A stretch of DNA of 34,373 nucleotides from Slackia sp. Lineage in GTDB: Bacteria > Actinomycetota > Coriobacteriia > Coriobacteriales > Eggerthellaceae. The notes under the pieces were generated by a model. The model was not told the origin of the DNA, did not search any database, and worked only from the letters and a program-made list of their open reading frames with translations. Positions 1 to 8,359 of this stretch are shown here, piece by piece (within the stretch, counting starts at the first letter, position 1; each line of letters begins with the position of its first letter). Location: positions 1 through 34,373 of the forward strand of contig JARIED010000006.1 of the NCBI GenBank assembly GCA_029266945.1. The letters run 5' to 3'. A program made the position numbers and the translations under genes.

Positions 1-22
1 GGCCCCGCGTTCTCGCGGGGCC
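1..22 (-). terminator. Probable ffh terminator hairpin at window edge
   Basis: A perfect 9-bp stem (GGCCCCGCG with CGCGGGGCC) closes a 4-nt TTCT loop, 12 nt beyond the ffh stop codon. The position fits an intrinsic terminator for ffh. The expected T-tract would lie outside the window, so termination cannot be confirmed. Confidence 0.6.
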
Positions 23-34
23 GACGGATTCGAC

Positions 35-1465
35 CTAGAGGTCCATATTGCCCATCATGTCCTGAAGCTTCTTCAGGTCCGACATCTTCATGCCGCCCAT
101 GCCGGGGATGCCCAGACGCGGCTTGCGGCCCTTCTTGCCTTTCTTGCCCTTCTTGCCGCGGCCGTTCTGCATGGCCTCGGCGGCGGGCATGGCCTTCTTG
201 AGCATCTTGCGCGTCTCGTGGAACTGCTTCATCACCTGGTTGACCTCCTGCGCCGTGGTGCCGGAGCCTGCGGCGATGCGGGCGCGGCGGCTGCCGTTGA
301 GCACTTCGGGATGCTCGCGCTCGTACTTCGTCATGGAGAAGATCACCGTCTCCATGCGGTCGAGGGCGCCTTCGTCGACCTGGCCGGAAGCCATGGCCTT
401 ATCGCCGCCGGGCAGGGCGCTGACCAGCTTGCTGATGCCGCCCATCTTTTTGACCTGCTTCTTGATCTCAAGGAAGTCGTTGAGGTTGATCTGGGCCTTG
501 GCCATGCGGGCCGTGGTCTCGGCCTCGATTTCTTCGGCCTGCACCTTCGAAGCGTGCTCGATCAGCGAGACGACGTCGCCCATGCCCAGGATGCGCTTGG
601 CCATGCGGTCGGGATGGAACTCCTCGAGGCTGTCAGGCTTTTCGCCTGCGCTGATGAACTTGATCGGCTTGCCCGTAACCTGCTTGAGCGAAAGCGCGCC
701 GCCGCCGCGGGCGTCGCCGTCCATCTTGGACATGATCACGCCGTCGAATTCGACCTTCTCGGCGAAGGCCTGGGCGACGTTGACCACGTCCTGGCCGGTC
801 ATGGCGTCGACCACCATGAGGATCTGGTCAGGCTTGACGGCCGCCTTGATCGCGGCGGCCTCGTCCATCATGGCGTCGTCGACGTGCAGGCGGCCCGCCG
901 TGTCGACGACCACCACGTCGCGCAGGTTGTCGATTGCGAAGCGCACGCCTTCCTCGGCGATGCGCACCGGGTCCTGGCCGTCGCCGCGATACACCTTCAC
1001 GCCCATCTCGTCGCCGAGCGTCTGCAGCTGGTCGGCGGCGGCGGGACGGTACACGTCGCAAGCCACGAGAAGCGGGCTGTGGCCCTTGCTCTTCAGCAAG
1101 TAGGCCAGCTTGGCCGACGCCGTGGTCTTGCCCGAGCCTTGCAGGCCGACGAGCATGATGACGTTGGGAATACGGCTGGTGAGCACGAGTTTCGAATCGG
1201 ACTGGCCGAGCAACGCGGTGAGCTCGTCGAGAACCACCTTCACCACGTTTTGCGCAGGCGTGAGCGAATCAAGGATCTCGGCCTCGAGACAGCGCGCCTT
1301 GGTGGCCGCGACGAATTCCTTGACGACCTTGAAGTTGACGTCGGCTTCAAGCAGCGCCATGCGGATCTCGTGCATGGCCGCGTTGATGTCGTCCTCGGTC
1401 AGGCGGCCCTTCGAGCGCAGGCCCGAGAAGATCCCCTGCAAGCGGTCGGAAAGATTATCGAACAT
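35..1465 (-). CDS. ffh: Signal recognition particle protein Ffh (SRP54)
   Basis: GTPase of the signal recognition particle. It binds 4.5S RNA and hydrophobic signal sequences on nascent chains and delivers ribosomes to FtsY at the membrane. The 476 residues show a helical N domain, the G1 P-loop GLQGSGKTT (107-115), DTAGRLH (188-194) and SKMDGDARGG (246-255). A Met-rich M domain from about residue 305 ends in a Lys/Gly-rich stretch and a GIPGMGGMKM tail. Length is normal for the family. The ATG at 1465 is preceded by an AAAGGAGC Shine-Dalgarno. ffh lies downstream of ftsY on the same strand but is separated from it by a terminator, so it is probably transcribed on its own. A ylxM gene, often next to ffh in Firmicutes, is absent here. 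Confidence 0.98.
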   Translation of the reverse strand: MFDNLSDRLQGIFSGLRSKGRLTEDDINAAMHEIRMALLEADVNFKVVKEFVAATKARCLEAEILDSLTPAQNVVKVVLDELTALLGQSDSKLVLTSRIPNVIMLVGLQGSGKTTASAKLAYLLKSKGHSPLLVACDVYRPAAADQLQTLGDEMGVKVYRGDGQDPVRIAEEGVRFAIDNLRDVVVVDTAGRLHVDDAMMDEAAAIKAAVKPDQILMVVDAMTGQDVVNVAQAFAEKVEFDGVIMSKMDGDARGGGALSLKQVTGKPIKFISAGEKPDSLEEFHPDRMAKRILGMGDVVSLIEHASKVQAEEIEAETTARMAKAQINLNDFLEIKKQVKKMGGISKLVSALPGGDKAMASGQVDEGALDRMETVIFSMTKYEREHPEVLNGSRRARIAAGSGTTAQEVNQVMKQFHETRKMLKKAMPAAEAMQNGRGKKGKKGKKGRKPRLGIPGMGGMKMSDLKKLQDMMGNMDL

Positions 1466-1516
1466 GGAAAAGAGCTCCTTTGAGACATCGAGCAGGCTTA
1501 TTTTCGTGAATCCCGT

Positions 1517-1524
1517 CTATTATG
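1517..1524 (-). promoter_or_regulatory. Possible -10 element for ffh (CATAATAG)
   Basis: Reading the minus strand, CATAAT lies about 55 nt upstream of the ffh ATG and just past the ftsY terminator. I find no recognisable -35 at 16-18 nt, and the upstream sequence is very GC-rich. The same 8-mer lies upstream of two plus-strand genes in this window. Inference only. Confidence 0.35.
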
Positions 1525-1546
1525 CAGCACCCCGCCCCGCCGGGAG

Positions 1547-1581
1547 AAAAAAAGTCCCGGATTACGCGATGAATCCGGGAC
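1547..1581 (-). terminator. Intrinsic terminator after ftsY
   Basis: A perfect 10-bp stem (GTCCCGGATT with AATCCGGGAC, 1554-1563 and 1572-1581) has an 8-nt loop. On the minus strand it is followed at once by seven T residues (1553-1547). This is a textbook Rho-independent terminator closing the rpmF-to-ftsY unit and separating it from ffh. Confidence 0.92.
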
Positions 1582-1618
1582 CGCGAGACCAGGCGGTCGA
1601 ATACGGGCGGAAAAGCCC

Positions 1619-2539
1619 CTAGGAACGCTCGTCGAAATCGCCCACGAACGCGCGGGCGAAATCATGCGCGTCGAAATCTTTGAGATCGCCCAGGCCCTCG
1701 CCCACGCCGACCCTGAGCACGGGCAGTTCGAGCTCGTGGCTGACAGCCAGCGCGATGCCGCCCTTGGCCGTGCCGTCGAGCTTGGTCACGATCACGCCGT
1801 CGAGTTTGAGAGCGCGGTCGAACTCGCGCGCCTGGGCCAAGCCGTTCTGGCCGGTGGTGGCGTCGATCACGAGAACCGTGTACACGGGGAGCTTCGAGCG
1901 CTTGCGCACCACGTTGACGACCTTTTCGAGCTCGCGCATCAGGTCGGCCGACGTATGTAGGCGGCCCGCCGTATCGATCAGCACCAGGTCGGCGTTTTTC
2001 TGCTCGGCGCGCTCGATCGTGTCGTAGCACACGCTGGCCGGATCGCTGCCGCGCTCGCGCGTGCAGATTTCCACATCGGCGCGGCGCGCCCATTCCTCGA
2101 GCTGCTCGATCGCGGCGGCGCGGAACGTGTCGGCGCTGCCCAGCAAGACGGTGCGGCCCGCATCGGTGGCCTCCTTGGCCAGTTTGCCGACCGTCGTGGT
2201 CTTTCCTGCGCCGTTGATGCCGACGAAGAGCACGCAAGCGGGCTGGCCGCCGAAGACCTCTTCGCCGCCGGCGCAAAACGCCTCGGCCATGCGGTCGTTG
2301 AGCATGTCGAGCACGGCATAGGCGTCGGGCAAGGCCTTGCGCGTCGCCTTGTCGCGCAGGTCCTCGACGATGTCGCTGGCGGCGGCGCCGCCGATGTCGG
2401 CCAGGATGAGCGTCTCTTCGAGGCCCTCCCAGAACTCCTCGTCAAGATCGGGACCGCGGTCGAGCAAGACGTTCATCTGCTCGGTGAACTTTTCGCGCGA
2501 ACGCGCCAAGCCTTCGCTGATGCGGCTGAAGAATCCCAT
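1619..2539 (-). CDS. ftsY: SRP receptor GTPase FtsY
   Basis: Membrane-associated receptor for the signal recognition particle. It forms a GTP-dependent heterodimer with Ffh to hand ribosome-nascent chain complexes to SecYEG. The 306 residues are essentially an NG domain: G1 GINGAGKTT (107-115), DTAGRLH (189-195) and TKLDGTAKGG (252-261). The long acidic A domain of E. coli FtsY is absent; only a short amphipathic N-terminus beginning MGFFSRI remains, as in many Gram-positive bacteria. The ATG at 2539 has an AAAGGAGA ribosome site. The smc stop lies 51 nt upstream, so ftsY is the last gene of the smc transcript, followed by a strong terminator. Confidence 0.98.
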   Translation of the reverse strand: MGFFSRISEGLARSREKFTEQMNVLLDRGPDLDEEFWEGLEETLILADIGGAAASDIVEDLRDKATRKALPDAYAVLDMLNDRMAEAFCAGGEEVFGGQPACVLFVGINGAGKTTTVGKLAKEATDAGRTVLLGSADTFRAAAIEQLEEWARRADVEICTRERGSDPASVCYDTIERAEQKNADLVLIDTAGRLHTSADLMRELEKVVNVVRKRSKLPVYTVLVIDATTGQNGLAQAREFDRALKLDGVIVTKLDGTAKGGIALAVSHELELPVLRVGVGEGLGDLKDFDAHDFARAFVGDFDERS

Positions 2540-2590
2540 GAGGGTCTCCTTTCCAATATCCGTTAGAGGGGAAGCGCGGGCACGCCGCCC

Positions 2591-5500
2591 CTATCGTTTC
2601 GTGCGAGACGCCTTGTCGAGGCGTTGCGAGACCACCTTGGTCACGCCATCGGCCTGCATGGAGACGCCGTAGAGCACATCCGCCATCTCCATCGTGCGCC
2701 GCTGGTGCGTGATCATGATCAGCTGCGTCTCGTGACGCAGCGTATCGAGATACGCGAGCAGGCGCCGCAGGTTGCTGTCATCGAGCGCCGCCTCCACCTC
2801 GTCGAGAATATAGAAGGGCGTGTGCCTGATGCTGTATACCGCGAAGAGCAGAGCGATGGCGACGAGCGATTTCTCTCCGCCGCTCATAAGCGTCATCTTG
2901 GCGATCTTCTTGCCGCGCGGCTGCGCATGGACCTCGACGCCGAGGCGCCCAGCGTCGTCGAGCGCAACCAGCTCGAGCGAGCCCGAACCGCCTGGGAACA
3001 GCTGCGCGAAGATGCGCCTGAAGTTTTCGTCGACACGTCCGAACGTGACGTCGAACTGCTCTTTCATACGCGCGTCGATGGCGGACACGATGCGCCGCAA
3101 GGCGCGGCGGGCCGCTTCGACATCCTCGATCTGCGACGAAAGGAAATCATAGCGCTCTTTGGCGGCTTCGTATTCCTCGGCGACCGACGGATCGATCGAA
3201 CCGATGGATTTCAGGCGCTTGGCCAGCCTGGCGGCCTGTTCTTCGGCGGCGGCGCGGTCGTCGGGCGGGGCGATTTCAATCGCCTTCTCGATCGGCACTC
3301 CGCGATCGCGCACGATCGCGGCGACGGCGGCTTCCACCTGCACCTCGAGCTTGCCCTTGCCGACACGCACCTCGCCCAGCGCGGCGCGCGCTTCTTCGAG
3401 GCGCTCTTGGGCCTTGGCGGAATCGACGCGGGCGCCCTCGATCGCATCGGAAAGCTCGCTCGAACTGCTCTGGGCGACGGCGGCCTTGCCCGCAAGGTCG
3501 TCCACCCGCGCCCGCGCGCTTTCGCGCAGCGCCGCGAACGCGCCGTGCAGAGGATCGATACGCCGCTCGGCCCGCTCGAGCACGCGTATCCGACCGGCCG
3601 CCCGCTCGCGCGCCTTCGACGCGCGGTCGAGGTCGGCCTGGCGCTCGCGGCATTCGCGTTCGAGCGATTTCGAGCGCTCGACGACCGTGGCATGCTCGAG
3701 CCTCGCCCCGGAAAGCTCCGCCTGCAGGCGGCTTTCATCTCGAAAGGCCGCCTCGCGAGCGGCCGAAGCAACGGCCCTGCGCTCCTCGAGCTGCGCGCGC
3801 CGTTCGCGACATGCCTGCGCCGTATCGGCCAACCGGTCCATTTCGGGCCGGACGGCCGCAAGCTTCTCGAGCGCATCGGACAAATCGTCCGCGACCGCGC
3901 GCAACACGGACTCGTTCGAGGCGATGCGCGCCCTCGCACGGGCAAGATCGGCGCGAGCGCTTTCGGCCTCGCCTTCGCTTCGAGCGTACGCCTGGGAAAG
4001 CTCGAGGCTTTCGGCCTTCGCCGCCTCCAGCGCGCGCTCGGCCTCGGCAAGGTCGTTTTCGGCGGCGCGCAGGACACGTTCGTCCTCGTCGAAAACGGTC
4101 TGCAGCTCGGCGAGCTCGCGCTCGCGGGCAAGCAGGCCCGTGCGGGCGTCGGCACCCGAACCGAACGACACCTTCGCACCCGGACGCACGACGAATCCGT
4201 CGGGCGTAGCGAAGCGAAGCCTCGGATCGCCTTGCGCGGCATGGACGGCCGCCTCGTCGAACGACGGGACCAGCATCACATCTCCGAGCAGCGACTCCAT
4301 CGCCGCGGAAAGCGTCGCGGGATATTCGATCCGGTCGAGCAGGCGTCCGTCCACGACAGGCCGCTCGCAGGCATCGGATGCGATCAGCACGCTGGCGGCG
4401 CCTTCGACGCGGGCATCCGAAAGCGCCGCGGCGATCGCGCAGGCCCGTTCAGGGCTCGTCACGCACAAGGCGGCCAAATCGTCGGCGAGAAGCTGCTCGA
4501 CGAGCGCCTCGAGCTCCTGCGGAACCTTGATACGCGACGAGACGGAAAACGTCTGCGCATCGAAATCCTTCGCATGGGCGCGCATCCAGGCCGAAGCCTC
4601 ATCGCGGCCCGCAAGGTTTCGACGCAGCTCGACGAGCGCCGCGATGCGTCCCTCGGTCTTCTGCGCGGCGCGGCGTGCGCTCTCGCACGCATCGCGCGCG
4701 GCGGAGGCGCGCGCGGCGGAGGCGCCGACCGCGGCGGAGGCGGCTTCGCTTCTGCCCTTCAGCTCGGCCAGACGCGCCGCGGCGCAGGCCGCATCGCACT
4801 CGAGGCGCTGAGCCTCGGCGCGCTCCGATTCGAGCTCGGCGGACAGCTCCGCTTTTTTCGACTCGAGCAATTCCTTGGAAGACAGGCGTCCGGCAAGGCC
4901 GTCTTGCAACTCGGCCCTGCGCGCGAGGGCGGCATCGAGCTCGCGTTCGCAGACGCGCATGCCGGCCTGGATTTCGGAAAGAAGCCCATCCGCGCGAGCG
5001 CGCTCGGCGCCCGCCTGCGCATGGCCGCGCGCGAGCTCGTCGATTGCCGACGCCAGCGCATCACGACGCGCCGCGATATCGCCCGCCTTCTCGCGAAGCT
5101 CGGACACTTCGCGCTCGATGCGCTCGATGCGCCGCGCGCTGCCCGCGAACGTCTCGCGCGCCGAGGCGAGGCGCTCGCGGATCCCGCGCGCCTTTTCGCG
5201 AAGAAGCATGTCGTTTGATTCGAGGCGCTCGAGCGCCATATGGACACGGCCGCGCTGCGCGGTCAGGTCGCTCACATAGAGGCCCTTCTCCTGCAGGAGC
5301 GCCTGGAGATTTTCGAGCTTCGCCGAGGCCTCGTCGGCGGAAAGGCGCGCCATGTCGATCGCGGCGGCCGCCTCGCGCTCACGCAGCAGCGTGTCGTCCC
5401 AGCGCACCCGCAAGACGCGCAGGTCGTCCACGGCGAGCATCAGCTCGAGCTCGGCGAGTTCTTTGGAAACGGATTCGTAGGCCTGAACGCGAGCGGCCTT

Positions 5501-6121
5501 GCGGGCAAGCGGCTTGAGCTGGCGCTCGACTTCGGCGGCGACGTCTTTGACGCGCGCCAGATGGGCGTCCATCGCTGCGAGTTTGCGCTCGGAGCGCTCC
5601 TTGCGCTGCTTATGCTTAAGAACGCCTGCGGCCTCTTCGATCAAGGTGCGGCGGTCTTCGGGCCTGCTCGCCAGAATCGCATCGAGATTGCCCTGCCCGA
5701 TGATGGAATGCGCGCCCGTTCCCAGGCCCGTATCGTGCAGGATGTCCATGAAATCCATGCGACGCGCCGGCGAGCCGTTGATCAGGTATTCGCTTTCGCC
5801 GCTGCGGTACATGCGCCGCGTCAGCGACACTTCGGAAAAATCGACCGGCAGCGTGCCGTCGGCGTTGTCGAGCACCAGGTCGACTTCGGCCACGCCGACG
5901 CTCTTGCGCGCCGAAGACCCCGCGAAGATGACGTCTTCCATCGCCTGGCCGCGCAGGTTCTTCGCATTACGCTCGCCGAGGACCCAAAGCACCGCATCGG
6001 AGATATTCGATTTTCCCGATCCGTTCGGGCCGACCACAGCCGTGATGCCTGGTTCGAGCGATACCACGGAGCGGTCGGCAAACGATTTGAACCCCTTGAG
6101 GACAAGCGATTTGAGGTGCAT
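2591..6121 (-). CDS. smc: Chromosome segregation ATPase SMC
   Basis: Large ABC-type ATPase that, with ScpA and ScpB, loops and condenses the chromosome. The 1176 residues follow the classic SMC layout. The N-terminal head has Walker A GPNGSGKSN (31-39). Long charged coiled coils flank a hinge near residues 500-660. The C-terminal head has the signature LMSGGEKS (1078-1085) and Walker B FYILDEVEAALDD (about 1103-1115). Length is typical. The coiled-coil arms are very rich in Ala, Glu and Arg, so the opposite strand stays open for hundreds of codons; those frames are not genes. The ATG at 6121 lies 2 nt after the rnc stop, indicating coupled translation. The scpA and scpB partners are not in this window. 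Confidence 0.98.
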   Translation of the reverse strand: MHLKSLVLKGFKSFADRSVVSLEPGITAVVGPNGSGKSNISDAVLWVLGERNAKNLRGQAMEDVIFAGSSARKSVGVAEVDLVLDNADGTLPVDFSEVSLTRRMYRSGESEYLINGSPARRMDFMDILHDTGLGTGAHSIIGQGNLDAILASRPEDRRTLIEEAAGVLKHKQRKERSERKLAAMDAHLARVKDVAAEVERQLKPLARKAARVQAYESVSKELAELELMLAVDDLRVLRVRWDDTLLREREAAAAIDMARLSADEASAKLENLQALLQEKGLYVSDLTAQRGRVHMALERLESNDMLLREKARGIRERLASARETFAGSARRIERIEREVSELREKAGDIAARRDALASAIDELARGHAQAGAERARADGLLSEIQAGMRVCERELDAALARRAELQDGLAGRLSSKELLESKKAELSAELESERAEAQRLECDAACAAARLAELKGRSEAASAAVGASAARASAARDACESARRAAQKTEGRIAALVELRRNLAGRDEASAWMRAHAKDFDAQTFSVSSRIKVPQELEALVEQLLADDLAALCVTSPERACAIAAALSDARVEGAASVLIASDACERPVVDGRLLDRIEYPATLSAAMESLLGDVMLVPSFDEAAVHAAQGDPRLRFATPDGFVVRPGAKVSFGSGADARTGLLARERELAELQTVFDEDERVLRAAENDLAEAERALEAAKAESLELSQAYARSEGEAESARADLARARARIASNESVLRAVADDLSDALEKLAAVRPEMDRLADTAQACRERRAQLEERRAVASAAREAAFRDESRLQAELSGARLEHATVVERSKSLERECRERQADLDRASKARERAAGRIRVLERAERRIDPLHGAFAALRESARARVDDLAGKAAVAQSSSSELSDAIEGARVDSAKAQERLEEARAALGEVRVGKGKLEVQVEAAVAAIVRDRGVPIEKAIEIAPPDDRAAAEEQAARLAKRLKSIGSIDPSVAEEYEAAKERYDFLSSQIEDVEAARRALRRIVSAIDARMKEQFDVTFGRVDENFRRIFAQLFPGGSGSLELVALDDAGRLGVEVHAQPRGKKIAKMTLMSGGEKSLVAIALLFAVYSIRHTPFYILDEVEAALDDSNLRRLLAYLDTLRHETQLIMITHQRRTMEMADVLYGVSMQADGVTKVVSQRLDKASRTKR

Positions 6122-6123
6122 TC

Positions 6124-6900
6124 CTAGCCTTTAATCTTTTTCTCGGCGCGAGCCTGCTTCTTCTCCTGCTTGGCTTTCGCCTTGTCGGCCTTCGACGTCT
6201 TGCTGAAGCCGAGCGAGTCGAGCGCGGTCTTGGCGGCCTGGCTCTCGGCCTCTTTCTTCGTGCGGCCCATGCCGCTCGCAAGCGCCTTCATGCCGGCGAA
6301 GACCTGGGACACGAACGTGCGGTCATGCGGCGGACCCTGCGTTTCCACGAGCTTGTACGTGGGCGTGATGCCTTCTTCTTGCAGCTTTTCCTGCAAGGCG
6401 CTCTTCGGGTTTTCCGGTTCGCGCGCCATGTCGATCGACATGCGCGGAATGAGCGTGCGACCTACGAATTCCTGCGCGCCTTCGATGCCGGCGTCCAAGA
6501 ACAGCGCGGCCACGATGGCCTCGTAGACGTTCTCGAGAGCCGAATGAAGACCGCGGCGACCCGTGCCGCGCTCGGAGGAGCCGAACACGATGACGTCGGC
6601 GAAGCCGAGCTTCTCGGCGACCGACGACAGACTCGCGCCCGAAACGAGCGCCACTTTGATGCGCGTCAGACCGCCCTCGTCGAGGTCGGGGTATTCGTGG
6701 AACGCCGCGTTGGCGACGATGGCGCCCAGAATGCTGTCGCCGAGGAACTCGAGGCGCTCGTAGCTGAACTTGACGGGCATGCCCTCGGTTGCGGAAGGAT
6801 GGGTGATGGCGGCAAGAAGGATGGCGGGGTCGCGGAACTCGTATCCGACGATGCGCTGCGCGGCCTCGATCTTGCTCTGCTGTTCTTCGGTGTGCGTCAT
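6124..6900 (-). CDS. rnc: Ribonuclease III
   Basis: Double-strand-specific endoribonuclease that processes rRNA precursors and structured mRNAs. The catalytic domain carries the signature ERLEFLGD (48-55), which gives the metal and dimer residues E51 and D55, plus E75 and E127. A dsRNA-binding domain spans roughly 162-230, and the protein ends in a Lys-rich tail (about 232-258). One oddity: the family's Asp two residues before the TFEA/VEA block (E. coli D114) aligns with Asn124 in LENVYEA, so one of the four usual Mg2+-binding acids appears to be Asn; E127 is intact. The ATG at 6900 abuts the plsX stop with no gap, and the smc ATG is 2 nt past its own stop. This is the common plsX-rnc-smc-ftsY order. 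Confidence 0.96.
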   Translation of the reverse strand: MTHTEEQQSKIEAAQRIVGYEFRDPAILLAAITHPSATEGMPVKFSYERLEFLGDSILGAIVANAAFHEYPDLDEGGLTRIKVALVSGASLSSVAEKLGFADVIVFGSSERGTGRRGLHSALENVYEAIVAALFLDAGIEGAQEFVGRTLIPRMSIDMAREPENPKSALQEKLQEEGITPTYKLVETQGPPHDRTFVSQVFAGMKALASGMGRTKKEAESQAAKTALDSLGFSKTSKADKAKAKQEKKQARAEKKIKG

Positions 6901-7896
6901 CTACTTACCCACCGCCTCGGCGATAAGGCCTGCAACGTCTTTGCGCACCATGTCGGCCGACGCGAGCACGCCGTTTTCGATAGCGGTCGCATTGCTGGAG
7001 CCGTGACCGACCAGACAGACGCCCGCAACGCCGAGCAGCGGCGCGCCGCCGTAGGTGTCGGCATTGATGCTGTCTTTGAGCTCTTTGAGGTCCTTCTTCA
7101 GGGCCAGACCGCCCACCTTGGCCTTCAAAGACGACGTCATGACGTCCTTGAGCGCGCTGAACAGCGCTTTGGAGGTTCCCTCGATGGTCTTAAGGGTGAC
7201 GTTGCCCGTGAATCCGTCGGTCACGATGACGTCGTAGGCGGCGTTGATGATGTCGTTGCCTTCGGCATTGCCCGCGAAGCCCGGCACGTTCTCCTTCATG
7301 AGGGCGAACGTCTGCTGAGCGAACTGCGAGCCTTTGGTATCCTCTTCGCCGATGTTGAGAAGCGCGATGCGCGGATTCTTGATCCCGACGATCTTCTCAG
7401 CATAGATGGCGGCCATCCGAGCGAATTGCACCAGGTATTCGGGCTTGCAATCCGCATTCGCCCCGATGTCCGTCATAACCACAGGCGCGACGGGAGAAGG
7501 AATCACGCTACACAGCGCAGGACGCTGGACTCCCTTGATGCGACCGATGCCGAGCGTCGCCCCCGCAAGGCAGGCTCCCGTAGAACCTGCGGAGAAAAAG
7601 CCCTGGGCCCGGCCTTCCTTGACGGCGCGGCAGCCCACCACGATCGAAGAGTCCTTCTTTTTTCGAACGGCTTGCGCCGGATGCTCGTCCATCGCGATAA
7701 CCTCGGAAGCGGGCTGGGCAACGCAGCGCGCATGAGAGCTCGCGAACGGCTCTACGACATCCGCAGGGCCGACCAAGATGACCTCGAGCTTCTCGTCTTT
7801 CTCGAGAGCAGAGGCCACGCCTTCAAGCACGACGCCGGGAGCATGGTCGCCGCCCATAGCATCTACGGCGATGGTCACGGTATCGTCAAACGACAT
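6901..7896 (-). CDS. plsX: Phosphate acyltransferase PlsX
   Basis: Soluble or peripheral enzyme that converts acyl-ACP to acyl-phosphate, the donor used by PlsY in phosphatidic acid synthesis. The 331 residues match the family length. The N-terminus has the diagnostic VDAMGGDHAP (11-20), and further in are a GSTGA glycine loop and NIGEE, both typical of PlsX. The ATG at 7896 follows a GAAAGGAATC ribosome site. It lies downstream of rpmF and directly upstream of rnc. In many bacteria fabD, fabG and acpP sit between plsX and rnc; here they are absent. Confidence 0.97.
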   Translation of the reverse strand: MSFDDTVTIAVDAMGGDHAPGVVLEGVASALEKDEKLEVILVGPADVVEPFASSHARCVAQPASEVIAMDEHPAQAVRKKKDSSIVVGCRAVKEGRAQGFFSAGSTGACLAGATLGIGRIKGVQRPALCSVIPSPVAPVVMTDIGANADCKPEYLVQFARMAAIYAEKIVGIKNPRIALLNIGEEDTKGSQFAQQTFALMKENVPGFAGNAEGNDIINAAYDVIVTDGFTGNVTLKTIEGTSKALFSALKDVMTSSLKAKVGGLALKKDLKELKDSINADTYGGAPLLGVAGVCLVGHGSSNATAIENGVLASADMVRKDVAGLIAEAVGK

Positions 7897-7921
7897 GAGA
7901 TTCCTTTCGATTCTTGCTTTG

Positions 7922-7987
7922 ATGCCCCCGAAACGCGGGGCATATGGAACCCTTTATACACGAATTGCCGACTCGTGAGCCGGCAAT
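7922..7987. other. Two hairpins in the rpmF-plsX spacer
   Basis: The 122-nt gap between rpmF and plsX has two inverted repeats. One is ATGCCCC with GGGGCAT (7922-7928 and 7937-7943). The other is ATTGCCG with CGGCAAT (7964-7970 and 7981-7987). Neither is followed by a T-tract on either strand. They may be a weak attenuator, an RNase processing site or an mRNA stabiliser between the highly expressed ribosomal gene and plsX. Function is inferred from position only. Confidence 0.4.
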
Positions 7988-8018
7988 AGTGTTAATGGTG
8001 GAACTTGTGATGCTCCTG

Positions 8019-8198
8019 TTACTCGGTCTCGAGGACCTCGCGCTTACCGTAGTAGCCGCAGTTGCCGCACACACGGTGGGGCAGCTTGACCTCGCCGCAC
8101 TGCGGGCACGTAGAACGAGCGGGCATAGCGAGGACGCTGTTAGCGCTGCGACGAGAGTGGGTACGAGCACGACCAGTCTTTTGCTTAGGCACTGCCAT
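8019..8198 (-). CDS. rpmF: 50S ribosomal protein L32 (zinc-binding form)
   Basis: Small basic protein of the large ribosomal subunit. The 59-residue product starts MAVPKQKTGR, the classic L32 N-terminus for a form with a short linker. It has two CxxC pairs (CPQC at 31-34 and CGNC at 44-47) that would bind one zinc ion, so this is the C+ form. Codon use is shifted toward CGT and GCT compared with the GC3-rich neighbours, as expected for a highly expressed gene. The ATG at 8198 has a strong AAGGAGAT site. A good promoter lies about 75 nt upstream. Neighbouring yceD upstream and plsX downstream form the widespread yceD-rpmF-plsX set. Confidence 0.96.
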   Translation of the reverse strand: MAVPKQKTGRARTHSRRSANSVLAMPARSTCPQCGEVKLPHRVCGNCGYYGKREVLETE

Positions 8199-8274
8199 GG
8201 TTTTCCATCTCCTTATCCCCTCGACCGATACTTTCGATCGAAACGGTCATATCTATAAAATCAGACGAAACGAG

Positions 8275-8303
8275 ATAATAGCAAAACAACCCTGTTTGCG
8301 CAA
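8275..8303 (-). promoter_or_regulatory. Sigma70-type promoter for rpmF operon
   Basis: On the minus strand TTGCGC (8303-8298) and TATTAT (8280-8275) are separated by exactly 17 nt. The surrounding sequence is the most AT-rich of this region. It lies directly after the yceD terminator and upstream of rpmF, so it probably drives rpmF, plsX, rnc, smc and ftsY. Confidence 0.75.
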
Positions 8304-8326
8304 TACTCGAATTCGGGCTCACAGAG

Positions 8327-8359
8327 AAAAACGTTCGATTTCGAGCCGTTAATCGAACG
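8327..8359 (-). terminator. Intrinsic terminator overlapping the yceD stop codon
   Basis: A perfect 9-bp stem (CGTTCGATT at 8332-8340 with AATCGAACG at 8351-8359) has a 10-nt loop. On the minus strand the 5' arm is the last codons of yceD, and the 3' arm is followed by TTTTT (8331-8327) and CTCT. The gene end doubles as the terminator stem. Confidence 0.82.

Noticed and set aside
2624..5218. 864-codon plus-strand open frame
   Set aside because: It lies wholly antisense to smc. GC-rich codons for the Ala/Glu/Arg coiled coil leave the opposite strand free of stops; the translation is low-complexity and matches no family.
6325..7989. 554-codon plus-strand open frame
   Set aside because: Antisense to rnc and plsX, both with clear catalytic motifs; no ribosome site and no domain-like sequence.
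7886..8170. 94-codon minus-strand frame over rpmF
   Set aside because: Wrong frame. The correct frame gives L32 (8019-8198) with its MAVPKQKTGR start and two CxxC pairs.
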